NCBI GenBank assembly: GCA_964439625.1
Contig: CAYTPI010000013.1
Coordinates: forward strand, 1-64,000
DNA length: 64,000 nucleotides
Direction of reading: 5' to 3'
From: CAYTPI01 sp964439625
Lineage (GTDB): Bacteria > Chloroflexota > Anaerolineae > Aggregatilineales > UBA3940
The first letter of the stretch is position 1; every line of letters starts with the position of its first letter. Positions 17,011 to 25,148 of this stretch are shown here, piece by piece. The position numbers and the translations under genes were made by a program. Under the pieces are notes generated by a model. It saw nothing but the letters and a program-made list of their open reading frames with translations, was not told the DNA's origin and did not search any database.

Positions 17011-18510
17011 GTGTTTAGTGAAGTTCCAACTCTACTAGAGTTTGTTGTCCCGCTGCTGGCGGAAATCCTCCTGCTGATACTGGTTTTAGCAGTTTTAACG
17101 GCTGACTTATTTGCTGGCCCGTCACAGCAGCGTGGCGTCGGTGTCTTCGCAGCAGTCGGTCTATTTCTGATTGTCATCGTTGATGCTGTTGCCGCTGTTC
17201 TGTTCCTTGGTAACCCGCTCTTCGATCAGCCAGTTCTTGGCGGTATGATCGTTTACGATACCATGTCGTTGGTTTTTCGGATTATCGTCATTCTTGCAGG
17301 CGCACTTACGTGTCTGATAGCACTCGATGTTCCAGACTTGGGCCGTCAGGGTGAGTTCTACGTCATTGTGATTAGTGCGGTGCTTGGTATGAGCCTAATG
17401 GCTGCGGCAGCCGACTTAATCATGGTCTTTCTGGCCTTGGAGACCACGTCGATCAGCTTGTATGTGTTGGCAGGGTTTGTGCGTAATTCTAAAGAAAGTT
17501 CCGAGGCGGGCGTCAAGTACTTCATGTTTGGTGCCTTTACGACTGGCTTTTTATTGTACGCACTGAGCTTGTTCTATGGTTTTGCTGGTACCACCAATTT
17601 GTATGAACTGGCTGGCCCCTTGGGTGAACTACTAGCAGGGGGCCCAACAGGTGCCTTCGCGCTTGTCGTTGCATTGCTTTTCTTGCTTGTGGCTTTCGGC
17701 TTTAAGATTTCAGCCGTACCGTTTCATTTCTGGACGCCTGATGTCTACCAAGGGTCACCGACCCCGGTAACGGCCTTCGTGAGCACTGCTAGCAAAGCAG
17801 CCAGCTTTGCATTGCTGATGCGCGTTTTCTTGGCGATTTTTCCTGTGGAGGCACAAGTTCTCTGGGTCGGTCTGTTAGCAGCCGTGACTGCGGTGACAAT
17901 GACATTCGGCAACGTGTTGGCTTTAGTGCAGACCAATCTGAAGCGTATGCTAGCCTATTCATCGATTGCCCAAGCAGGCTACGCCTTGATCGGTGTTGTC
18001 GCGCTCACAGAGACCGAGCTGGGCGTTGCGTCGGTGGCTTTCTATATGTTTATGTATACGCTGACGAATATTGCAGCCTTCACAGTAGTGCTTGTTGTTT
18101 CTAATCAAACTGGACGCTCGGAAATCTCTGACTTTGCTGGGCTTAACCGTCGTGCCCCACTACTGACGCTGGCGCTGGTGCTTGCGCTGCTTTCATTGGC
18201 AGGTGTGCCGCCATTGGCAGGATTCTTTGGTAAATTCTTTTTGTTCTCAGCCGCTGTCCGAGCTGAGTTCACATGGCTCGCTATTGTGGGCGTGTTAAAT
18301 GCTATTGTTGCTCTTTACTATTATTTGACCGTTGTCAAAGTGATGTACGTCGATGAGGCAATGGATGATCGTCTGCTGCCCGTTGGCCCAGCCTATGGGG
18401 TTGTGCTCGTCATCACTGTAGTTGGCATTGTCGGGCTGGGTATCTTTGCTGGCCCACTCTGGAGTTGGGCTTTAGACGCAGCCACAACCATCGTGGCGAG
18501 TATGCCCTAA
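17011..18510 (+). CDS. nuoN: NADH-quinone oxidoreductase subunit N
   Basis: A 499-residue antiporter-like subunit next to NuoK and NuoJ in the membrane arm. The channel residues are present: the acidic TM5 segment MVFLALETTSISLYVLAGF, and the TM7 Lys in AFGFKISAVPFHFWTPDVYQGSPTPVTAF. The start is taken as GTG at 17011 because a GGAGGT ribosome site at 16998-17003, inside the last codons of the preceding nuoM, sits seven bases before it; the longer frame from 16963 overlaps nuoM. One base separates the two genes, so they are translationally coupled. Confidence 0.94.
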   Translation: MFSEVPTLLEFVVPLLAEILLLILVLAVLTADLFAGPSQQRGVGVFAAVGLFLIVIVDAVAAVLFLGNPLFDQPVLGGMIVYDTMSLVFRIIVILAGALTCLIALDVPDLGRQGEFYVIVISAVLGMSLMAAAADLIMVFLALETTSISLYVLAGFVRNSKESSEAGVKYFMFGAFTTGFLLYALSLFYGFAGTTNLYELAGPLGELLAGGPTGAFALVVALLFLLVAFGFKISAVPFHFWTPDVYQGSPTPVTAFVSTASKAASFALLMRVFLAIFPVEAQVLWVGLLAAVTAVTMTFGNVLALVQTNLKRMLAYSSIAQAGYALIGVVALTETELGVASVAFYMFMYTLTNIAAFTVVLVVSNQTGRSEISDFAGLNRRAPLLTLALVLALLSLAGVPPLAGFFGKFFLFSAAVRAEFTWLAIVGVLNAIVALYYYLTVVKVMYVDEAMDDRLLPVGPAYGVVLVITVVGIVGLGIFAGPLWSWALDAATTIVASMP

Positions 18511-18555
18511 ATATGTTTGACGGCAACATTGCTTGAAAATCGGTTCAAGGATCGA

Positions 18556-18584
18556 TTGAAGGGCAATTTGTTTTGTGATAAACT
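18556..18584 (+). promoter_or_regulatory. Candidate promoter of the atp genes
   Basis: TTGAAG and TAAACT are 17 bases apart in the gap after nuoN, 57 bases ahead of the small membrane-protein gene. The match is moderate. Confidence 0.4.
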
Positions 18585-18640
18585 ACACAAACGTTAGTCA
18601 TGTTCTAACGTACCAGTTAAAAAGGGTCGCATATACTGAC

Positions 18641-18979
18641 ATGCCAGACCAACAAACTGATAAGTCAAAGTCTCAAGTCGGCTTTGTATCTCAGGTAGCC
18701 TCCGCTAGGGATGCGCTTGCAGGTGATAGTGGTGTATATGGTCTGGTTATTGTCGCGCCTATATTCGCTGTTGTCGGCGCAGTCATCGGTAAAAATGTGC
18801 TCGGGTGCTCTGGTGGAATAGTCTTACTGATTGTTCTGATTGCCATTTTTGCACCTCTTATTCTATTAACCAGTAAATCATTCGTAGACGCACGCCGAGC
18901 GCATGATGTCTACATTGAAAAGAAACGCCAAGCTGCCGCCCACCTGCAAGCAGGGGGCCAATCCGAGGAGGATGTTTAA
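18641..18979 (+). CDS. Small membrane protein in the AtpI/AtpZ position
   Basis: A 112-residue protein with a charged N-terminus (PDQQTDKSKSQ), two hydrophobic helices at about residues 32-50 and 55-77, and a charged helical end (KSFVDARRAHDVYIEKKRQAAAH). I do not recognise the family. It ends in TAA directly against the GTG of atpB, so the two are coupled. The slot in front of atpB is where many bacteria keep atpI or atpZ, assembly factors of the c-ring, and the two-helix shape fits such a role; sequence alone does not prove it. The ATG at 18641 was chosen over a longer frame that would reach into the promoter. Confidence 0.6.
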   Translation: MPDQQTDKSKSQVGFVSQVASARDALAGDSGVYGLVIVAPIFAVVGAVIGKNVLGCSGGIVLLIVLIAIFAPLILLTSKSFVDARRAHDVYIEKKRQAAAHLQAGGQSEEDV

Positions 18980-20251
18980 GTGAAGCGCTTGTTACCATTG
19001 ATTTACATCGTGGGCGGTGCGCTCCTATGTGTGGGGCCATATGCCATTCTTGTAAATCTGGGTGTTCCAGTAATATTCCCCGTTGTTGAACTTCCCGCCG
19101 AACGTATCTGGCTCGAACCCCTACCATATCCATTCTTTGAAGGCCCTTCGTGGGTGTTCCTTGGTCAGGAACTTTATTTCAACAACACGCTGCCGTCACT
19201 CATTATCGCTGATATTGTCGTAATCATTATTGCGCTAACGGCTGGTAATGCCGCCCGTAAGCGCATGAATGCCTACGAAGCTGACCCCAACAGCGTTGAT
19301 GAAGAAGGTGATGACCATATGGTGCCGAAGGGGTGGCAAAACACCTTTGAAGCGGTCGTTGAGGCTATTTATGACCTCAATGAGACAATTGTCGGTAGTA
19401 AATGGGCAGATCGGGTCTTCCCTGTGGTTGGTACGATCTTTCTGTTTTTGATTGTCGCTAACTGGCTCCACTTTGTGCCAATTACTGATGCTGTCGGCCT
19501 CATCCACTGTGCTAAGCATGGCGGACATGAGATCGTCGAAATTGGTGACTCAGGAGCCTACTATCTTGCTTCTGACCCAGGTCAGTTGTTCCCTGCTGCC
19601 GAAGAGGGCGGCGACTGTGACGCGTACAAAGAAGCCAAGAAAGAACTAGAGAAGAAAGCCGAAGAGGGTGATGAGGACGCCATTGCAGCTCTCGCAGCCT
19701 CTAAAGACATCGATGAGAATGGACTAGGCATTATCGAAGGCGAAGACGTTGAGCCAATCAATTGGGTTATTACGCCTTTCGTTCGTACAGCTACCACTGA
19801 CATCAATCTAACGATTGCATTTGCTATCGTTGCAATGATCGCGGTTCAATACTTTGGCGTCGCAGAATTAGGCCTCGGTTACTTCACGAAATTCGTCAAT
19901 ATACCGGCGCTTAGCCATGGACCACTTGGGGCAATTGAATTTATCGTTGGCCTGCTTGAAGCCATCTCCGAAGTCCTAAAAATTCTGTCGTTTGCTTTAC
20001 GTCTCTTAGGCAACATTTTCGCAGGGACTATCTTGCTTTTCGTTATGGCTTACTTGGCTCCAGTTCTGTTGCCGCTGCCATTCTTCCTGTTTGAGGTCTT
20101 CATTGGCTTCTTGCAGGCGCTCGTGTTTGCCATGCTGACTATGGTGTTCATTGCCGTCGCTCAGATTGGTCACGGTGACCATGATGATGACCATGGTCAT
20201 GCAGATGATCATGGTCACGAAGCTGCCCCGGTACCTGCCGCAGGAGACTAA
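18980..20251 (+). CDS. atpB: F0F1 ATP synthase subunit a, enlarged
   Basis: The stator subunit that forms the two proton half-channels against the c-ring. The essential Arg is in LSFALRLLGNIFAGTILLF. At 423 residues it is far longer than the usual 230-280. It has an N-terminal extension with its own hydrophobic helix, and a charged insert of about 90 residues between early helices (KEAKKELEKKAEEGDEDAIA, DENGLGIIEGEDVEP). The tail is His/Asp-rich (HGDHDDDHGHADDHGHE), like the loops of NuoL. The start is GTG, abutting the previous stop, with GAGGAGGA upstream. The insert is probably extramembrane; its role is unknown. Confidence 0.93.
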   Translation: MKRLLPLIYIVGGALLCVGPYAILVNLGVPVIFPVVELPAERIWLEPLPYPFFEGPSWVFLGQELYFNNTLPSLIIADIVVIIIALTAGNAARKRMNAYEADPNSVDEEGDDHMVPKGWQNTFEAVVEAIYDLNETIVGSKWADRVFPVVGTIFLFLIVANWLHFVPITDAVGLIHCAKHGGHEIVEIGDSGAYYLASDPGQLFPAAEEGGDCDAYKEAKKELEKKAEEGDEDAIAALAASKDIDENGLGIIEGEDVEPINWVITPFVRTATTDINLTIAFAIVAMIAVQYFGVAELGLGYFTKFVNIPALSHGPLGAIEFIVGLLEAISEVLKILSFALRLLGNIFAGTILLFVMAYLAPVLLPLPFFLFEVFIGFLQALVFAMLTMVFIAVAQIGHGDHDDDHGHADDHGHEAAPVPAAGD

Positions 20252-20261
20252 CTAATAGACT

Positions 20262-20293
20262 TGCTCGGCATCAAATAATTATGATGCTGGGCA
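20262..20293 (+). promoter_or_regulatory. Stem-loop between atpB and atpE
   Basis: A 12-bp stem with two G-U pairs, whose core is GCATCA/TGATGC around an 8-base AT loop, lies in the 107-base gap. It lacks a T run. It may set the high expression ratio of subunit c by protecting or processing the mRNA; that is an inference. Confidence 0.4.
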
Positions 20294-20358
20294 GTGCAAA
20301 CTTGTAGAAAACATTTTTACTCTGAATTCACAACCCAACCCATCCTTAAGGAGGAACT

Positions 20359-20592
20359 ATGTCAGTAGAAGCAGCAACAGCACTCGCAGCGGGCATCGCG
20401 ATGTTTGGTATGCTCGGCCCGGGTATCGGAATTGGCCTCTTGGCCTTTGGTGCCATGCAGGCCATCGGTCGTAACCCTGAAGCCACACCGTTCATCCAGA
20501 CGAACATGATTCTCGCAATCGCTCTGACAGAGGCTATTGGTATTTATATCCTCGTCGTCGCGCTTGTTCTCGTATTTGTTGGTGTCGCGTAG
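20359..20592 (+). CDS. atpE: F0F1 ATP synthase subunit c
   Basis: A 77-residue hairpin of two membrane helices that forms the rotor ring. Helix 1 carries the packing glycines in GPGIGIGLLAFG, the loop reads RNPEA, and helix 2 has the ion-binding Glu in ALTEAIGIYILVV. The residue after the Glu is Ala, not Ser, and the Gln typical of sodium rings is absent, so proton use is expected. The ribosome site AAGGAGGA is the strongest in the operon, which suits the high copy number of this subunit. Confidence 0.95.
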   Translation: MSVEAATALAAGIAMFGMLGPGIGIGLLAFGAMQAIGRNPEATPFIQTNMILAIALTEAIGIYILVVALVLVFVGVA

Positions 20593-20630
20593 CTAGCGTT
20601 AGGAAGAACAAAGCGGAGAGGAGATAAACC

Positions 20631-21341
20631 ATGGAAGCACTTGATAACCTTGGGATCAACTTTGGTTATTTAATCGCAAACATCATCAATCTAACGTTGA
20701 TGATTGCTATACTTGGCGCAGTTGCGTACAAGCCAATCACAAATATGCTCAAAAAGCGTCGCGAGCGCATTGCAGAGGGCGTTAATAATGCCCGCCGCGC
20801 TGAAGAAGCTCTGGCTGGTGCTGAAGAGCAGAAGCAGAGCATTCTTGATGACGCTCGCGCTGAAGCCCAGAAGATTGTTACAGAAGCGCGCTCACGAGCA
20901 CAAACGGTGGAAGACCAAATCAAATCAGAGGCGCAAGAAGAAGCCAAGCGCATTCTAGAGCAGGCTCGTAAGGATGCCGAATCAGAACGCAGTTTGGCAC
21001 TGGCTAACATGCGCGACCAAATCGTGTCGCTGAGCATGGCAGCCGCCAATCGTCTAGTAGATTCCGGTCTGGATGAGAAGCAGCAGAAGAGTGTCGTTGA
21101 GGATTTCTTCACCAATCTGCCCTCAGAAGCAAAAGGCATGGGTGAAGAGGTAACCGTCGTAACGGCTGTTCCTCTGACAGATAAGGAAAAAACCAAGTAC
21201 TCCAAGGAATTGGGTACAGAGACCATTGCCTACCAAGTTGACCCATCTATCTTAGGTGGCGTTGTGGTGCGCTCAGGGGGTCAAGAAGTTGATAACAGCT
21301 TTAGCTCACAATTAGCTGCAATGCGAGCACAACTCAACTAA
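20631..21341 (+). CDS. atpF: F0F1 ATP synthase subunit b fused to the C-terminal part of subunit delta
   Basis: A 236-residue peripheral-stalk protein. Residues 1-30 hold one membrane helix; about 35-165 are a long charged coiled coil typical of subunit b (RRERIAEGVNNARRAEEALAGAEEQ). From about residue 170 the sequence changes to VTVVTAVPLTDKEKTKYSKEL and VDPSILGGVVVRSGGQEVDNSF. This matches the C-terminal domain of delta/OSCP (usual form VDPSLIGGVVIR). The N-terminal six-helix bundle of delta, which caps F1, is absent. It is the last gene of the run: no atpH, atpA, atpG, atpD or atpC follows, and a strong terminator comes 30 bases later. Confidence 0.88.
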   Translation: MEALDNLGINFGYLIANIINLTLMIAILGAVAYKPITNMLKKRRERIAEGVNNARRAEEALAGAEEQKQSILDDARAEAQKIVTEARSRAQTVEDQIKSEAQEEAKRILEQARKDAESERSLALANMRDQIVSLSMAAANRLVDSGLDEKQQKSVVEDFFTNLPSEAKGMGEEVTVVTAVPLTDKEKTKYSKELGTETIAYQVDPSILGGVVVRSGGQEVDNSFSSQLAAMRAQLN

Positions 21342-21370
21342 GCGAACCACAAAGCGTAAACGTATAAATA

Positions 21371-21412
21371 AAACGCAAATCACCGCTGTCTTGACAGCGG
21401 TGATTTGCGTTT
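21371..21412 (+). terminator. Strong terminator after atpF
   Basis: Two 20-base arms, 21371-21390 and 21393-21412, are perfect reverse complements with a 2-base loop and end in GCGTTT. This is the longest perfect hairpin noticed in the window, and its palindromic form can stop transcription from both strands. Confidence 0.85.
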
Positions 21413-21447
21413 GCGTAATAGAATAAGATAATGATGCGCTACGCTGC

Positions 21448-21561
21448 TTACAAAATAATTGTTAAAACAGCAGCTAGGCTAAGCACAACGAATAACGCCA
21501 GTGCAATGCCCGTAATCAATCCCTGTTCAGATACGCTGTTGAGAGGTTCTCTGCTCTCCAT
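21448..21561 (-). CDS. Putative 37-residue single-pass membrane protein
   Basis: A short frame read as MESREPLNSVSEQG followed by a hydrophobic stretch (LITGIALALFVVLSLAAVLTIIL). It has one membrane helix, a short soluble N-terminus with two Glu and one Arg, and it stops right at the end of the helix. A very good ribosome site, GAGGAGGC at 21568-21575 on this strand, sits six bases before the ATG. No homologue is recognised. Size and shape recall the tiny accessory subunits of respiratory or ATP synthase complexes, and it lies beside the atp terminator. It could be cotranscribed with the lipoprotein gene upstream on the same strand. Confidence 0.5.
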   Translation of the reverse strand: MESREPLNSVSEQGLITGIALALFVVLSLAAVLTIIL

Positions 21562-21760
21562 TAGGCTGCCTCCTCGCCACCATAACCAGGCCCAATTGCT
21601 TCAATAATGTGTCTACGATTAGTGTAAACGCATAACTAAAGAAAAGGTTTTCATTGAAACAAAATTGGTACGAAAGTGGGGCCAGTAAACCGACTCAGAA
21701 ACATCAATGGCCTGCACTTGCAGACCATTGATAGATGCTAATATTTGTTCCGGATACTGC

Positions 21761-22327
21761 TTAGGTGCAATTTGCAAAGACTTGCAGCTCACCCGGATTA
21801 ACGACGTACCAAACGCCATCTCCTTGATCAAATTCTTGCGCTACATTGTACTGACATGTGAGCGTCTCGGTGTCGCCGTTAGCATATGTTATTTGAACAT
21901 CATACTCGACGAAGGCATTTGACTGGCCTGCAGACGTATTCGTGTTCCAGACCGTTCGATCTTCAACTAGCGTGATGTTGGTCACAAGTGATTCAAGTCG
22001 TTGTGCGGTTACATCTGGGTTTTCGTAGCGCTCATACAGATCGATGATTTGGCGGCGAGTCTTGACCTGCTCAGCGATTGAGTCTGGTAAATAGCTCACC
22101 CACGTGTCTTCAGGGGTAGCCTTCGCAGCACTGACCGATACATCACCAATCTCAATAGTTGGCAGTGGTGTTGGTAGCACTTGGCCTTCATCATCTAAAG
22201 CTTCTGGTGCGACGGTTGGTTGTTCTGGTTGAGCTGCTTCACCTGCGGTTGGCGCACCACCACAAGCTACCATCATCAACGATAACAAGATGACTACGAG
22301 CAATCCGAAGTAGGTTTTTTTTTGCAT
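21761..22327 (-). CDS. Lipoprotein of unknown function
   Basis: A 188-residue exported lipoprotein. The N-terminus has a Lys-rich start, a hydrophobic core and the lipobox MVACG with the Cys at residue 22. A low-complexity linker follows (PEQPTVAPEALDDEGQVLPTPLPTIE). The rest is a small domain with RRQIIDLYERYENPDVTAQRLESLV and a beta-rich end (VEYDVQITYANGDTETLTCQYNV). Two cysteines near the end, in LTCQY and FANCT, could form a disulfide outside the cell. No family is recognised. Confidence 0.65.
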   Translation of the reverse strand: MQKKTYFGLLVVILLSLMMVACGGAPTAGEAAQPEQPTVAPEALDDEGQVLPTPLPTIEIGDVSVSAAKATPEDTWVSYLPDSIAEQVKTRRQIIDLYERYENPDVTAQRLESLVTNITLVEDRTVWNTNTSAGQSNAFVEYDVQITYANGDTETLTCQYNVAQEFDQGDGVWYVVNPGELQVFANCT

Positions 22328-22509
22328 AACTTCTCTCCCTATGCTTTGTTTTAATGTAACTTTGGAATATATTGGCTATCAACATTGAATGATTAGAATC
22401 TAACCTATATATTAGTCTACTTCATCAGGCTGCAAGATTACAGCTTGATACACGGGACGAATTTCCCATGTGTTGCTATTAAAATAGGCTGCGTGTTATT
22501 ATTTCGTCG

Positions 22510-23433
22510 ATGTTAGATATAGCTATCGTAATTGTAAATTGGAATACGCGTGACCTATTGCGCCGCTGCTTGGAGACCGTCTATGCAAGCTGCGGCGATG
22601 TTACATACCGTGTGGTTGTCGTTGATAATGGTTCAAAAGACGACAGCGCTCAGATGGTCGCCGATGAATTCCCACAGGTTGACTTAATGGTCGGTCATGG
22701 CAATATCGGGTATCCAAAAGGCAATAATCTGGGGTTGCGCCTGTTAGGCTATCATGATGATCATGTAACATCTGAGGCACCTCGGTACGCTTTGCTGCTC
22801 AACCCGGATACGGAACTTCCGCCGGATGCGTTGGCTAAGACAGTCCAATACATGGATGACAACTCAGATATTGGTGTGCTTGGGCCAAAGCTCGTGCTGC
22901 TAGACGGCTCGCTGGATATGGCATGCCGTCGCAGTCTGCCTACTGTTGATGTCGCCTTTTGGCGTATGATTGGGTTCTCTAAGCTCTTCCCCCAAAGCAA
23001 AGTTTTTGGCCGCTATAACTTGACTTTTCTCGACGAAGATGAAACCGCTGACGTAGGGTCTGTCGTCGGAGCTTATATGCTGATGCGTAAAGAAGCATTG
23101 GAGCAAGTTGGCCTTCTTGATGAAACTTTCTTTATGTATGGTGAAGACATTGATCTTTGTAAGCGCATCGGCGAAGCAGGTTGGCGTGTTGTTTACTATC
23201 CAGAGGTGACGGTGCTCCATGTGAAACGTGCCGCCAGCCGCCAGAGTAAACGTGCCAAGTTTGAATTTGTGCGTGCTTTCTTAATCTTTTTCAACAAGCA
23301 TTATCGTCTTCAAACGCCATGGTGGCAGCGTTTGGCTGTTCTCACTGGGATTGCACTATGGGGCGGGCCAAAGATCTGGCCTGAAGTGGTTGCCGACTAT
23401 GAAGAAACAGCGGTCGCTGAAGCGCCTGCTTGA
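22510..23433 (+). CDS. GT2-family glycosyltransferase
   Basis: A 307-residue GT-A-fold enzyme that moves a sugar from a nucleotide-sugar donor to a growing polysaccharide or lipid-linked acceptor. It opens with AIVIVNWNTRDLLRRCLETV and has VVVVDNGSKDDS, the metal-binding region LLLNPDTELPPDAL, and the acceptor-side FFMYGEDIDLCKRIGEAGWRVVYYPE, which carries the ED catalytic motif. These are typical of rhamnosyltransferase-like GT2 enzymes, though the sugar is not determined. A hydrophobic C-terminal segment may touch the membrane. It precedes a priming phosphotransferase by 62 bases, which points to surface polysaccharide synthesis. Confidence 0.88.
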   Translation: MLDIAIVIVNWNTRDLLRRCLETVYASCGDVTYRVVVVDNGSKDDSAQMVADEFPQVDLMVGHGNIGYPKGNNLGLRLLGYHDDHVTSEAPRYALLLNPDTELPPDALAKTVQYMDDNSDIGVLGPKLVLLDGSLDMACRRSLPTVDVAFWRMIGFSKLFPQSKVFGRYNLTFLDEDETADVGSVVGAYMLMRKEALEQVGLLDETFFMYGEDIDLCKRIGEAGWRVVYYPEVTVLHVKRAASRQSKRAKFEFVRAFLIFFNKHYRLQTPWWQRLAVLTGIALWGGPKIWPEVVADYEETAVAEAPA

Positions 23434-23495
23434 TTTTCCTCTCGGCACAAACTAACAGTAGTCTTCGTTAAGAACTGAACGCGCAGAGCAACGTT

Positions 23496-24923
23496 ATGAC
23501 ACGTACACAGGTCAAAACAGCCAATATCGTATCAAAGCTGCTTCTCGACACCTGGTTGATTGGCCTAGCGTTTGTGCTTGCATACTATCTTCGTGTTTAT
23601 GTCCCCCTTCCGCGTCCTTCAGTGAATGTGGGCGGTTTTCTCCTCTACTTGCCGATGATGATTGTCCAAGTTTTCAGCGTCTTGACCGTCTTCTACTTTA
23701 ATAAGTTATATCATGTCACCCGTAGCCAATCGCGCATTGATGAAATCTATGCGATTTTTGCCGCTGTCAGTGTAGGTACTATGATTGCGGTTGCCATCTC
23801 CTCATTGACGTTCAAGAACAGTATTTTTGAACTAGACTATCCGCGTGCTATGGTACTTTATGCTTGGGTGCTTGGTATTGTCTTTATTACACTTGGACGC
23901 GAAGGTCACCGGCGGGCCTGGCATATTCTGCGCATGCGTGGGGTCGGGCGTGACCGTGTCCTTGTAATCGGCTCTGGGGAGGCGGCTCGTGTTATCATCC
24001 AGAAGATTCAATGGTCATCCTACCTTGGCTATGATCTTGTCGGAGTTGTCAATGGCGACGATGGCAAACAAGATGTAGCTGGTGTGCCTGTTCTCGGTTC
24101 CATTGCTGATCTTGATCGCCTGATTGACGAACTCGAAATTGAAGAGGTCATCATTGCGCTGCCCGAAAGCGTAGACCGGCACGAGCTAGTCAAAATCGTG
24201 ACAAAATGTCAGCGCGGCAGTGTCTCAATCAAAATTTTCCCAGATGTTTTTGAGTTTATTACCACAGATATTTCAATCGATGATTTAGGCGGCTTGCCAC
24301 TGCTTAATGTGCGTGACGTGCAGCTAAGAGGGTATCAGCTAAGTCTCAAGCGCGGGCTAGACATTATTGGGGCATCAGTTGGGCTTGTGCTGTTGTCACC
24401 CTTTATGATGCTGATGGCTTTATTGATTCGCTTAGAGTCGCCCGGGCCGATTTTTTATTGCCAAGAGCGCATGGGGCTGGATGGCAAAAAGTTCAATATC
24501 ATCAAGTTCCGTTCCATGGTGCCAGATGCCGAAGATAAGGGGCCCGGTTGGACAACTGCTGATGACCCGCGCCGGACGAAGCTTGGCGCTTTTCTACGCT
24601 CTAAAGATATCGATGAACTGCCACAATTGATCAATGTATTATTGGGCGATATGAGTCTGGTAGGACCGCGCCCAGAACGCCCTGTCTATGTTGAGAAGTT
24701 TCGAGCCTCAATTCCACGCTACATGGAGCGTCACCGTGAGAAATCTGGCATGACAGGCTGGGCACAAGTCAACGGGCTGCGCGGAGATACGTCAATTATT
24801 GAGCGCACTAAATATGATATTTGGTACATTGAAAACTGGTCTGTTTGGTTGGATATCAAAATTATTGTACGCACTGTATTCCAAGCATGGGTAAAATCAC
24901 CTACCGAGCGCAATGCTTACTAA
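23496..24923 (+). CDS. Undecaprenyl-phosphate sugar phosphotransferase (WcaJ/WbaP type)
   Basis: A 475-residue membrane enzyme that starts polysaccharide assembly by placing a sugar-1-phosphate on undecaprenyl phosphate. Four or five membrane helices lie in the first 130 residues. A Rossmann-like central domain follows (DRVLVIGSGEAARVIIQKI). The catalytic bacterial sugar transferase domain begins at KRGLDIIGASVGLVLLSP, with CQERMGLDGKKFNIIKFRSM, DELPQLINVLLGDMSLVGPRPERP and GMTGWAQVNGLRGDT. All domains of the long, polytopic class are present at normal length. Substrate (glucose or galactose) cannot be settled. Confidence 0.92.
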   Translation: MTRTQVKTANIVSKLLLDTWLIGLAFVLAYYLRVYVPLPRPSVNVGGFLLYLPMMIVQVFSVLTVFYFNKLYHVTRSQSRIDEIYAIFAAVSVGTMIAVAISSLTFKNSIFELDYPRAMVLYAWVLGIVFITLGREGHRRAWHILRMRGVGRDRVLVIGSGEAARVIIQKIQWSSYLGYDLVGVVNGDDGKQDVAGVPVLGSIADLDRLIDELEIEEVIIALPESVDRHELVKIVTKCQRGSVSIKIFPDVFEFITTDISIDDLGGLPLLNVRDVQLRGYQLSLKRGLDIIGASVGLVLLSPFMMLMALLIRLESPGPIFYCQERMGLDGKKFNIIKFRSMVPDAEDKGPGWTTADDPRRTKLGAFLRSKDIDELPQLINVLLGDMSLVGPRPERPVYVEKFRASIPRYMERHREKSGMTGWAQVNGLRGDTSIIERTKYDIWYIENWSVWLDIKIIVRTVFQAWVKSPTERNAY

Positions 24924-24944
24924 TCAACACAGAAGAGAGATTGT

Positions 24945-25145
24945 ATGACACCAAAATTTAGACTTGGTGAGAAGGTTTACTACAATGGCCTTGAGGCAAC
25001 AATCGTCAATGTCGTTACATCGCGACGACGTCCGCCATGGGTTCGTAAATCTGCGCTAATTCCGGATTACAAATATGCGTTAACAACTGAAAAGGGCCAG
25101 CATGTGCCACAGGTACCACAAGAACAGCTTTCGTCAATCAGTTAG
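24945..25145 (+). CDS. Small protein with a possible SH3-like fold
   Basis: A 66-residue basic protein without a signal or membrane segment. The pattern FRLGEKVYYNGLEATIVNV, then KYALTTEKGQHVPQVPQEQL, looks like the beta strands of a small SH3- or KOW-like barrel; that is a visual judgement. It begins 21 bases after the sugar phosphotransferase behind AGAAGAGAGA, so it is likely the last gene of that operon. It ends three bases before the convergent cobU gene. No family is recognised. Confidence 0.55.
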   Translation: MTPKFRLGEKVYYNGLEATIVNVVTSRRRPPWVRKSALIPDYKYALTTEKGQHVPQVPQEQLSSIS

Positions 25146-25148
25146 TCA

